Origin: Cytophagales bacterium
GTDB lineage: Bacteria; Bacteroidota; Bacteroidia; Cytophagales; Cyclobacteriaceae
Direction: 5' to 3'
DNA length: 10,045 bases
NCBI GenBank assembly: GCA_020063545.1
Contig: JAGUUF010000219.1
Location: 1 to 10,045, forward strand
The position numbers were made by a program, and so were the translations under genes. Every line of letters begins with the position of its first letter. Positions within the stretch are counted from its first letter, which is position 1. The notes under the pieces are model-generated. The model ran no database searches. It saw only the letters and a list, made by a program, of their open reading frames with translations, and was not told the DNA's origin. Shown here piece after piece: positions 1-6,095 of the stretch.

Positions 1-356
1 CGCTGTGTGCCGATAAACCGCTCCATCCCGATTTTGTTCATGAAGTACAGATCGGCACTTAAAATAGCTTCCGGTTTTTGGCCGTTAAAGATGCGTACCA
101 GTAAACTCACCAGGCCCTTGGTAATGGCCGTGTTGCTGTCGGCTTCATAATACACGTGGTCATCTTTCATGTGTGCCGTTAACCAAACTTTCGATTGGCA
201 TCCCTTAACAATATTTTCTTCAGTTTTGTCTGCTTCGTTCATGGCAGGAAGTTTCTGGCCCAGTTCCATGATATAGAACACCGTCATCTCCATGTCGCCA
301 TCCAGCAGCGAGAATTCCTGGATAATCTCGTTTTGTATGTCGTTTATGGATTTCAT
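1..356 (-). CDS. sufE: SufE, sulfur-acceptor protein of the SUF system (partial, C-terminus beyond window)
   Basis: SufE accepts persulfide sulfur from the cysteine desulfurase SufS, stimulates it, and passes the sulfur to the SufBCD scaffold in the cytoplasm. The reading frame runs from ATG at 356 to the left edge, giving 118 codons. It carries the family hallmark GCQSKVWL, with the sulfur-accepting cysteine at residue 53. The last visible residues (LYFMNKIGMERFIG) resemble the segment just before the conserved C-terminal end, so about 20-25 residues are probably missing. The ATG overlaps the sufS stop as ATGA (353-356), which implies translational coupling and fixes the start. It is the fifth gene of the suf operon. 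The identification rests on the cysteine motif and on its position directly after sufS. Confidence 0.93.
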   Translation of the reverse strand, partial: MKSINDIQNEIIQEFSLLDGDMEMTVFYIMELGQKLPAMNEADKTEENIVKGCQSKVWLTAHMKDDHVYYEADSNTAITKGLVSLLVRIFNGQKPEAILSADLYFMNKIGMERFIGTQ

Positions 357-1591
357 TTCATAAAACTGATGATGCGGCTTAACCCTTCGGCTAACTGGTC
401 AATTTCCTCCTTGGTATTGTAAACCGCAAACGAAGCCCGCACAGTTCCCTCGATGCCAAACCGGTCCATTAGGGGCTGGGTGCAATGGTGGCCGGTGCGT
501 ACCGCAATGCCGCGGGCATCCAGCATCTGCCCGATGTCGAACGGGTGGAGACCGTCAATAACAAATGAAAGTACACTCACTTTATTTTGCGCGGTTCCGA
601 TGATTTTTACTCCCGGTAATGCCCCTGCTTTTTTTGTTGCATAGTTCAGTAACGCGCTCTCGTGTGCTGCAATGTTTTCTTTCCCGGTTTCATTAATAAA
701 GTCAATGGCGCTTTTAAAAGCAATGGTATCGGCAATGTTGGGAGTGCCCGCTTCAAACTTGTAGGGCAGGTTGTTATAAGTTGTCTTTGCAAAGGTTACG
801 TCCTTTATCATTTCGCCACCGCCCTGGTAGGGGGGCATCGTACTCAGTAATTCCTTTTTACCGTAAAGCACACCTGTGCCGGTGGGTCCGTACATTTTAT
901 GCGATGATAGGCAATAGAAATCGCAGCCGAGCTGCTGCACGTCAATCGGTAAATGCGCACCTGCCTGCGCCCCGTCAATCAGCACAACGGCACCGGTTTG
1001 ATGAGCAAGGTCAATTATTTCTTTAATCGGATTAATAGTACCCAGGCTGTTGGATGCATGGTTGATTGCAACAAGTTTGGTTTTGCCTGAAAGCAATTTC
1101 CGGTATGCATCCAGGTCAAGTTCTCCGTTTTCCAATACCGGAATTACCCTGAGTGTGGCTTGCTTTTCTTCGCAAAGCAGTTGCCACGGAACGATGTTGG
1201 AGTGATGCTCCAGTGCGGAGATAATAATTTCGTCACCGGCTTTCAAAAATTTCCGACCATAGGATGATGCCACCAGGTTGATGGCCTCGGTTACGCCCCG
1301 TACAAAAATAATTTCCTCGGTTGACGCAGCGTTGATGAATGCCTTTACCGATTGACGGGTTTCTTCATAGGCTTTGGTTGCCCTTTCGGCCAATGTATGA
1401 ATCCCGCGGTGGATGTTGGCGTTATAACCCGAATAGTAGTCTGATAAGGTTTGTATAACACTGAGGGGCTTCTGACTGGTCGCGGCATTGTCGAAGTAAA
1501 CCAGGTTACGGCCGTTTACCTGCTGGTGCAGTACCGGGAACTGCTTCCGGATTTCGGCAACGTTAAAGGCAGTTGTAACCGGGCTATCCAT
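353..1591 (-). CDS. sufS: SufS, group II cysteine desulfurase
   Basis: This is a PLP-dependent cysteine desulfurase (412 aa, the usual SufS/CsdA length). It converts L-cysteine to L-alanine and leaves a persulfide on an active-site cysteine for transfer to SufE. Visible landmarks are the PLP-binding lysine K232 in SSHKMYGPTG, the cofactor-contacting DGAQA (D206), the conserved His pair at 129-130 (EHHSN), and the catalytic Cys370 in RTGHHCTQP. The short loop around Cys370 is typical of group II (SufS) enzymes, which depend on SufE. The start ATG at 1591 lies 2 bp after the sufD stop, and the stop overlaps the sufE ATG. Both junctions support one polycistronic message. Nothing is missing or broken. 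Confidence 0.97.
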   Translation of the reverse strand: MDSPVTTAFNVAEIRKQFPVLHQQVNGRNLVYFDNAATSQKPLSVIQTLSDYYSGYNANIHRGIHTLAERATKAYEETRQSVKAFINAASTEEIIFVRGVTEAINLVASSYGRKFLKAGDEIIISALEHHSNIVPWQLLCEEKQATLRVIPVLENGELDLDAYRKLLSGKTKLVAINHASNSLGTINPIKEIIDLAHQTGAVVLIDGAQAGAHLPIDVQQLGCDFYCLSSHKMYGPTGTGVLYGKKELLSTMPPYQGGGEMIKDVTFAKTTYNNLPYKFEAGTPNIADTIAFKSAIDFINETGKENIAAHESALLNYATKKAGALPGVKIIGTAQNKVSVLSFVIDGLHPFDIGQMLDARGIAVRTGHHCTQPLMDRFGIEGTVRASFAVYNTKEEIDQLAEGLSRIISFMK

Positions 1592-1593
1592 CG

Positions 1594-2880
1594 TCAGAAA
1601 TTTTTATGAAGGCGCTCGCTCACCAGGGCATCCAGGTAATTCTTCAGTTCGGCATCGTTAACGGTATCCAGTAACTCGCTGGCAAATGCATAGAGCATCA
1701 TTGCGCGGGCAGTATCCTTGTTAATCCCGCGTGAACGCAGGTAAAACAGGGCCTCTTCATCCAGCTGGCCGGTAGTGCATCCGTGCGAACACTTTACATC
1801 ATCGGCCCAGATTTCCAGTTGCGGCTTGGTGTTGATGGTGGCCTTATCGGAAAGCAGGATGTTGCGGTTCGACTGGAAGGCATTGGTTTTTTGTGCATCG
1901 GGCCGCACAAAAATTTTCCCGTTGAAAACGCCTTTGGCCTGGTCCTCCAGGATTCCTTTATACAATTCGTTGCTGTACGAATTTGGTTTGCGGTGGTCAA
2001 CCACGGTGTGGTTATCGGCAATGATATTTTTGTGGAGCAGGTATAACCCGTACAAATGGCTTTCGCAATTTTCTCCGTCCAGCGCAACGCGTGTGTTATT
2101 GCGGATGAAGCCGCCATCGAGGGTGATAACATGGCTATTCAAAAAACTTCCTGAGTGTTGCCAGAATTGGTTGAACAGGTATTGAATATGGGCATCCGTA
2201 TCCGATTGCAGAACCACATGATTTAGCCGGGCGCTTTCGTGCAGCACAATCTCCGAAAGGGTATTGCTTATAACGGTATTTGATCCTGTTGTACACCATT
2301 TTTCGATAATGGCAGCCTCGCTGTTACGGCCGGAAATTACAAGGTTGCGGGTAACCGATTTTACCTGCCCGGCCTGGGAGTCATGCAGGTAATAAATAAC
2401 AATGGGTTTATCCAGTTTCACGGCTTCCGGAATTTCCAGGTACACGCCATCGCTCCACGCTGCGGTATTCCACGCAGCAAAAGCATCGTTTCGGAAGTCA
2501 GCATACGTACCCATGTTATCCTTTACATGTTGCAGGTTTGCTGAGGCCTTGCTCATGGGCATTGCCGTTACCTGGCTGGGGAGGAACGATTTTTCGGGAA
2601 GCAGGGATCCGTTGAGTAGCACAGCATGGTAGGCATTAAGCCCGCTGATTTTCCACTGGTCTTCATTTGGCAGCGCACCACCCGTTACAAAGGATGCGCG
2701 AAGCTGCAACCCTTTTTCAAGTGCCCGGGTAATGGGGGTATGTTTGTATTCCTCGTTTTTGTTGCCGGGCAATCCAAGCTTACGGAATACCTGCATTGCT
2801 TCTGTACGCAATTCATTCTGCACTAGGACTGCCTCGGTCAGCAGGTCAAGCAGTTCGCTATGAACGGATGCGTTTGTCAT
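1594..2880 (-). CDS. sufD: SufD, Fe-S cluster assembly scaffold subunit
   Basis: SufD (428 aa) is the SufB paralogue of the SufBC2D complex, which assembles Fe-S clusters. It is needed for iron acquisition and forms the SufB-SufD interface where the nascent cluster is built. The C-terminal part carries the family motif VKCSHGCTTGQL (C364, H366). H366 aligns with the E. coli SufD histidine (H360) implicated in cluster assembly. The middle of the protein is beta-rich and repetitive, as expected for the SufB/SufD beta-helix core, and the N-terminal 80 residues are helical and less conserved. The ATG at 2880 overlaps the sufC stop as ATGA (2877-2880). The stop is 2 bp before sufS. Confidence 0.95.
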   Translation of the reverse strand: MTNASVHSELLDLLTEAVLVQNELRTEAMQVFRKLGLPGNKNEEYKHTPITRALEKGLQLRASFVTGGALPNEDQWKISGLNAYHAVLLNGSLLPEKSFLPSQVTAMPMSKASANLQHVKDNMGTYADFRNDAFAAWNTAAWSDGVYLEIPEAVKLDKPIVIYYLHDSQAGQVKSVTRNLVISGRNSEAAIIEKWCTTGSNTVISNTLSEIVLHESARLNHVVLQSDTDAHIQYLFNQFWQHSGSFLNSHVITLDGGFIRNNTRVALDGENCESHLYGLYLLHKNIIADNHTVVDHRKPNSYSNELYKGILEDQAKGVFNGKIFVRPDAQKTNAFQSNRNILLSDKATINTKPQLEIWADDVKCSHGCTTGQLDEEALFYLRSRGINKDTARAMMLYAFASELLDTVNDAELKNYLDALVSERLHKNF

Positions 2881-3632
2881 GCTACTTCAACCTCGCTTTT
2901 AATCCAATCGTATCCCTTTGCTTCCAGTTCCAGCGCCAGTTCTTTTCCGCCTGATTTTACAATTTTTCCTTTGTAGAGTACATGAACAAAGTCGGGAACA
3001 ATGTAGTTGAGCAGGCGCTGGTAGTGGGTAACCACAATGATGGCGTTGTTCTTCGAACGGAGTTTGTTTACGCCATTGGCAACAATTTTCAGCGCATCGA
3101 TGTCAAGACCTGAATCGGTTTCATCAAGGATGGCCAGTTTCGGTTCGAGCATGGCCATCTGAAAAATCTCGTTTCGTTTTTTCTCGCCACCTGAAAATCC
3201 TTCATTGAGCGATCGGTTAAGCAGCGACTGGTCAATCTCCACCAGTTTCATTTTTTCTTTCATCAGGCCCAGAAACGAAACAGCATCAAGTGTTTCCAGT
3301 CCGCGATGTTCGCGCACCTGGTTAACGGCTGTTTTCATAAAGTTTATGGTGCTTACGCCCGGGATTTCAACCGGGTATTGAAATGCAAGAAATATACCTT
3401 CGCGGGCGCGTTCATCGGGTTCAAGTTCCAATAAGTTTTTACCCAGGTACTCAACGGTGCCATCGGTAACTTCAAACTCCTCGCGGCCGGCCAGTACGGA
3501 GGCAAGCGTACTCTTGCCCGAACCATTGGGGCCCATAATGGCATGAACTTCACCGGCTTTAACCTCTAGGTTTATACCGTTAAGGATTTGTTTTCCGTTA
3601 ACCTGTGCGCTTAAATTTTTTATTGCTAACAT
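2877..3632 (-). CDS. sufC: SufC, ABC-type ATPase of the SUF system
   Basis: SufC is the soluble ABC ATPase that dimerises within SufBC2D and drives the conformational change needed for cluster assembly. With the start at ATG 3632 it is 251 aa, close to the usual ~250. Motifs in order are Walker A GPNGSGKS (34-41), signature GFSGGEKKRNE (about 145-155, including the SufC-typical lysine K152), Walker B LAILDE (166-171) and the H-loop His203 (VVTHYQ). There are no membrane segments, unlike transporters. The frame can be extended upstream to TTG at 3665, but those 11 codons lie inside a heptanucleotide repeat, so ATG 3632 is preferred. It is separated from sufB by 103 bp and overlaps sufD by 4 bp. 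Confidence 0.95.
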   Translation of the reverse strand: MLAIKNLSAQVNGKQILNGINLEVKAGEVHAIMGPNGSGKSTLASVLAGREEFEVTDGTVEYLGKNLLELEPDERAREGIFLAFQYPVEIPGVSTINFMKTAVNQVREHRGLETLDAVSFLGLMKEKMKLVEIDQSLLNRSLNEGFSGGEKKRNEIFQMAMLEPKLAILDETDSGLDIDALKIVANGVNKLRSKNNAIIVVTHYQRLLNYIVPDFVHVLYKGKIVKSGGKELALELEAKGYDWIKSEVEVA

Positions 3633-3638
3633 ATTTCT

Positions 3639-3680
3639 GTTCAGGATTCGTAATTCAAGATTCAAGATTCGTAGTTCAAT
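3639..3680. repeat. Six degenerate heptanucleotide tandem repeats in the sufB-sufC spacer
   Basis: Reading the plus strand from 3639, six consecutive 7-mers share the pattern RTTCrwr: GTTCAGG, ATTCGTA, ATTCAAG, ATTCAAG, ATTCGTA, GTTCAAT. The array ends 6 bp before the sufC start codon and lies in the transcribed leader between sufB and sufC. The exact 7-nt phase over 42 bp is seen directly. I recall similar ATTCGTA/ATTCAAG-type spacers in Bacteroidetes intergenic regions, but cannot confirm that here. No function is evident. The array is not a CRISPR because there are no spacers between the units. Confidence 0.8.
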
Positions 3681-3735
3681 GTTTATTCCCGGTTATCCGG
3701 CTGTTTTTCATCAGGCAATTCAACTCCCGAATCAA

Positions 3736-5181
3736 TTAACCCACACTTCCTTCAAGCGTAAGCGCCAGGAGCTTTTGGGCTTCTACCGCAAACTCCATAG
3801 GCAACTGGTTGAGCACTTCTTTGGCATAGCCGTTAACAATAAGGGCAACGGCCGACTCTTCATCAATGCCGCGTTGCAGGCAGTAAAAAATCTGGTCTTC
3901 GCCAATTTTGGAAGTGGTTGCTTCGTGTTCAACACGGGCGCTGTTGTTTTCCACATCAATGTAGGGGAAGGTGTGCGCACCGCAAGTGTTGCCCATCAAC
4001 AGCGAATCGCATTGCGAAAAGTTGCGCGCGTTTTCGGCACGTTTTAAAACATGAACCTGCCCCCGGTAACTGTTTTGTGAATGGCCCGCTGAAATACCTT
4101 TCGAGACAATCCTGGATTTTGTATTGCGGCCGATGTGGATCATTTTGGTGCCCGTATCGGCCTGCTGGTAATTGTTGGTTACAGCCACAGAATAAAATTC
4201 ACCGCTGGAATTATCACCTTTCAAAATGCACGAGGGATATTTCCAGGTGATGGCCGAACCGGTTTCAACCTGTGTCCACGATACTTTTGAGTTTTCGCCA
4301 GCGCACAGCGCCCGCTTGGTAACGAAGTTGTAAATGCCGCCTTTCCCTTCTTTGTCGCCCGGATACCAGTTTTGCACGGTTGAATATTTTACGTGCGCAT
4401 CCTTCATGGCATAGATTTCAACAACGGCTGCATGCAACTGGTTTTCGTCTCGCTGCGGAGCGGTACATCCTTCCAGGTAACTTACGTAGGAACCTTCATC
4501 GGCTACAATCAGTGTGCGCTCAAACTGGCCGGTGTTGGCCGCATTGATCCGGAAATAGGTTGACAATTCCATCGGACAGCGAACACCTTTGGGTATGTAA
4601 CAGAACGAACCATCGCTGAAGACTGCTGAATTAAGTGCGGCAAAATAGTTGTCATTCATCGGAACAACCGAGCCGAGGTATTTTTTTACAAGTTCAGGAT
4701 GTTCGCGCACCGCCTCGCTGAACGAGCAGAAGATGATGCCCAGTTCTGCGAGCTTTTCCTTGAAGGTAGTGGCTACCGATACGCTGTCGAGCACGGCATC
4801 AACAGCTACCCCGGTAAGACGTTTTTGTTCGGTAAGTGAAATGCCGAGCCGTTCGAAAGTTTTTAGTAATTCCGGGTCAACGTCTTCCAGACTTTTGGGC
4901 GTTGCCTTTTGTTTAGGTGCCGCATAGTAGATAATGTCCTGGTAGTTTATTTCGGGGTAGGTAACATTGGGCCATTTCGGCTCAACCATTTTGGTCCATT
5001 GCCGGTAAGCCTTCAGGCGCCATTCCAGCAGCCAGTCGGGTTCGTTTTTTTTGGCGCTGATAAACCGGATGATGTCTTCATTTAACCCCTTTGGAGCCGA
5101 CTCCATTTCAATGTCGGAAGTCCATCCGTGCTCGTACTCCCGGGAGGTGAACTCTTCCAATATCTGGTTGTCTTTGCTCAT
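3736..5181 (-). CDS. sufB: SufB, Fe-S cluster assembly scaffold subunit
   Basis: SufB (481 aa) is the main scaffold of SufBC2D. It receives sulfur from SufE and hosts the assembling cluster. It shows the strongly conserved family blocks YLEGCTAP (C239, matching the E. coli sulfur-accepting C254), VETGSAITWKYPSCIL, SQCDSLLMG (C391, matching C405) and EHEATTSKIGEDQ (E420, matching E434). The C-terminus EFAVEAQKLLALTLEGSVG is typical, so the protein is full length. ATG 5181 is the first gene start of the suf operon. A -7-like element and a short dyad lie upstream (5218-5225 and 5189-5200). The 103-bp gap to sufC is unusually wide for this otherwise overlapping operon. Confidence 0.96.
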   Translation of the reverse strand: MSKDNQILEEFTSREYEHGWTSDIEMESAPKGLNEDIIRFISAKKNEPDWLLEWRLKAYRQWTKMVEPKWPNVTYPEINYQDIIYYAAPKQKATPKSLEDVDPELLKTFERLGISLTEQKRLTGVAVDAVLDSVSVATTFKEKLAELGIIFCSFSEAVREHPELVKKYLGSVVPMNDNYFAALNSAVFSDGSFCYIPKGVRCPMELSTYFRINAANTGQFERTLIVADEGSYVSYLEGCTAPQRDENQLHAAVVEIYAMKDAHVKYSTVQNWYPGDKEGKGGIYNFVTKRALCAGENSKVSWTQVETGSAITWKYPSCILKGDNSSGEFYSVAVTNNYQQADTGTKMIHIGRNTKSRIVSKGISAGHSQNSYRGQVHVLKRAENARNFSQCDSLLMGNTCGAHTFPYIDVENNSARVEHEATTSKIGEDQIFYCLQRGIDEESAVALIVNGYAKEVLNQLPMEFAVEAQKLLALTLEGSVG

Positions 5182-5188
5182 AAAGGGT

Positions 5189-5200
5189 GTCTATTTAGAC
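5189..5200. promoter_or_regulatory. Perfect dyad in the sufB leader (candidate operator)
   Basis: The sequence GTCTATTTAGAC consists of perfect 5-bp inverted arms (GTCTA/TAGAC) around TT. It lies 7 bp upstream of the sufB ATG and downstream of the predicted -7 element, so it would be in the 5' leader or near the transcription start. It does not match the IscR sites I know. It could bind a regulator or be fortuitous in AT-rich DNA. Confidence 0.3.
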
Positions 5201-5217
5201 TAATTTCAAATAAAGCT

Positions 5218-5225
5218 CAAAGATA
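5218..5225 (-). promoter_or_regulatory. Bacteroidetes-type -7 element upstream of sufB
   Basis: The minus strand reads TATCTTTG, a full match to the Bacteroidetes -7 consensus TAnnTTTG, 37 bp before the sufB start. No clear TTG/TTTG -33 element lies at the usual 19-20 bp, so strength is uncertain. No intrinsic terminator is visible between the Lrp-type gene and sufB, so some read-through into sufB is possible. Confidence 0.5.
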
Positions 5226-5265
5226 AAACAGAATTGCGGTAAATAGGTTCTTTTTGCCCCTTTGT

Positions 5266-5730
5266 TTACAGGAGGTTTAGGTTGCGGTCAAGGCTTTCTT
5301 CCAGCGAAATCATGGTTTCTGTGCGCTCAATCCCGTCAACCTGCTGAATTTTATCATGCAATACCTGCTTCAAATGATTGGTGTCCTTACAGTGAATCTT
5401 TACAAACATGCTGTAGTTTCCGGTGGTATAATGGATGTTGGTAATCTCCGGAATAGCTTTAAGTTTTGCCATCACAGAATCATATAAAGCGCTCTTTTCC
5501 AGGAAAATACCAATGAATGCAGTGATGTCGTAGCCAAGTTTGGCATAGTTTACCTTGAGCGTGGTTTTTTCAATGATCCCGGCTTCGCGCAGTTTGTTGG
5601 TGCGCACATGTACGGTGCCTACCGAAACGTGTACTTTCCTCGCAACTTCGCTTAGTGGCCTGCTTGCATCGCGCATCAGCATTTCCAGGATCTTTAAATC
5701 GGTATTGTCAATTTTATAGTTTAGTGGCAT
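5266..5730 (-). CDS. Lrp/AsnC family transcriptional regulator
   Basis: This 154-aa protein has the standard Lrp/AsnC size and layout. An N-terminal winged helix-turn-helix (about residues 7-60; IDNTDLKILEMLMRDASRP then VSVGTVHVRTNKLREAGII) is followed by a RAM/ligand-binding domain (about 70-145; ITAFIGIFLEK, then ITNIHYTTGNYSMFVKI). Members bind DNA as dimers to octamers and usually sense amino acids. The gene lies 84 bp upstream of sufB on the same strand, and divergent from the tRNA-like gene. A perfect TAnnTTTG -7 element and an AT-rich dyad lie upstream, compatible with the autoregulation common in the family. Effector and targets cannot be read from sequence. A role in controlling suf is a possibility from position only. 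Confidence 0.93.
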   Translation of the reverse strand: MPLNYKIDNTDLKILEMLMRDASRPLSEVARKVHVSVGTVHVRTNKLREAGIIEKTTLKVNYAKLGYDITAFIGIFLEKSALYDSVMAKLKAIPEITNIHYTTGNYSMFVKIHCKDTNHLKQVLHDKIQQVDGIERTETMISLEESLDRNLNLL

Positions 5731-5758
5731 AAAATGATATAATGTTTAGAAAATTTAT

Positions 5759-5766
5759 CAAAATTA
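5759..5766 (-). promoter_or_regulatory. -7 element for the Lrp/AsnC-family gene
   Basis: The minus strand reads TAATTTTG, matching TAnnTTTG, 29 bp upstream of the start codon at 5730. No strong -33 TTG is seen at the usual distance. The surrounding DNA is very AT-rich. Confidence 0.45.
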
Positions 5767-5778
5767 GAATATATTATT

Positions 5779-5798
5779 AAAAATTATGTAAAATTTTT
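5779..5798. promoter_or_regulatory. AT-rich dyad in the divergent spacer (candidate Lrp-type operator)
   Basis: AAAAATT and AATTTTT form perfect 7-bp inverted arms separated by 6 bp. The dyad sits about 50 bp upstream of the Lrp/AsnC-family start and just before the promoter of the tRNA-like gene. Lrp-family proteins typically bind AT-rich imperfect dyads near their own promoters, so this is a plausible operator. In a spacer this AT-rich such a dyad may also arise by chance. Confidence 0.3.
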
Positions 5799-5807
5799 GC
5801 TGTTATG

Positions 5808-5838
5808 TTGAATGATCGTTTACCAGTGTATTGTTTTG
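5808..5838 (+). promoter_or_regulatory. Candidate promoter of the tRNA-like gene
   Basis: TTG at 5808-5810 is followed after 20 bp by TTGTTTTG (5831-5838), which differs from TAnnTTTG at one position. The predicted transcription start falls around 5843-5846, about 10 bp before the mature 5' end of the tRNA-like RNA. The same TTG-N20 spacing occurs before the TerB-like gene. Confidence 0.4.
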
Positions 5839-5853
5839 TACAGGTTTTTACAC

Positions 5854-6018
5854 TGTAGGGTGTTGAAATTGGCAGACAAGCCCTCCTGTCTCGGGGGTGG
5901 GGAGCAAAGGATAAACGCAGGATATAGCCTGCCGCAGGATTGCGGCAGACAGGGGTTGACCACCACTGGTTGTTCTGTAGCTAACTTCCCTGTGCAGGTT
6001 CGAATCCTGCTCCTACAG
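5854..6018 (+). tRNA. Unusual tRNA-like RNA: Leu-type body, GUC anticodon, 96-nt variable region
   Basis: All arms of a type II tRNA can be drawn. The acceptor is 5854-5860 with 6011-6017 (TGTAGGG/TCCTACA, one G-U), extendable to 8 bp by C5853-G6018. The D stem is TTG/CAA (5863-5865, 5877-5879) around an 11-nt loop with GG, and reads like leucine tRNAs. The anticodon stem is 5881-5885/5893-5897 with loop CTGTCTC, giving GUC (5888-5890) after U33. The variable stem is GGGGAG/CTTCCC (5899-5904, 5985-5990). The T arm is perfect, GCAGG-TTCGAAT-CCTGC (5994-6010). The discriminator is G6018 and CCA is not encoded. Three things are odd: an Asp anticodon in a Leu-like body, U at position 37, and an 80-nt variable loop. 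It may be a specialised tRNA, a tRNA-derived regulatory RNA, or a decaying tRNA with an inserted palindrome. Terminator and promoter suggest it is transcribed. Confidence 0.55.
5929..5948. repeat. Palindrome inside the variable loop of the tRNA-like gene
   Basis: CTGCCGCA and TGCGGCAG are perfect 8-bp inverted arms around a GGAT loop, with an outer CCTG/CAGG pair extending the symmetry to 5928-5953. It is far more GC-rich than the flanking DNA. Its form resembles small palindromic interspersed elements (REP- or Rickettsia-palindrome-like), but copy number elsewhere in the genome is unknown. Confidence 0.7.
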
Positions 6019-6020
6019 CA

Positions 6021-6062
6021 CAGAGGTTCTCCCTGAAGGCTTTCGGGAGAATTCTCCCTCTG
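6021..6062. repeat. Hairpin element just 3' of the tRNA-like gene
   Basis: Outer arms CAGAGG (6021-6026) and CCTCTG (6057-6062) enclose TTCTCCC (6027-6033) and GGGAGAA (6045-6051). TTCTCCC is repeated at 6052-6058, so GGGAGAATTCTCCC (6045-6058) is itself a perfect 14-bp palindrome. No T-run follows, so it is not an intrinsic terminator. It may be a 3'-trailer processing structure or a second mobile palindrome. Confidence 0.6.
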
Positions 6063-6095
6063 CAACAAACTTCATTCGTGGTTATTTATTAGGGT

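Noticed and set aside
1775..2185. 136-aa plus-strand ORF inside sufD
   Set aside because: It is antisense to a well-conserved gene, with low-complexity shadow composition and no recognisable motif.
3633..3665. Longer SufC starting at TTG 3665 (262 aa)
   Set aside because: The extra 11 codons fall within the heptanucleotide repeat and have no family counterpart. ATG 3632 gives the standard SufC length.
3639..3680. CRISPR array
   Set aside because: The units are only 7 bp, contiguous and degenerate, with no spacers and no cas genes nearby.
5853..6018. Selenocysteine tRNA, suggested by an 8-bp acceptor option and long variable arm
   Set aside because: The anticodon reads GUC rather than UCA, the D arm is leucine-like, and the 5' base is not G.
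5812..6068. Small ORFs on both strands over the tRNA-like gene (74 aa plus, 82 aa minus)
   Set aside because: They are explained by the structured RNA, show no protein family features, and the minus ORF runs through the perfect T arm and palindromes.
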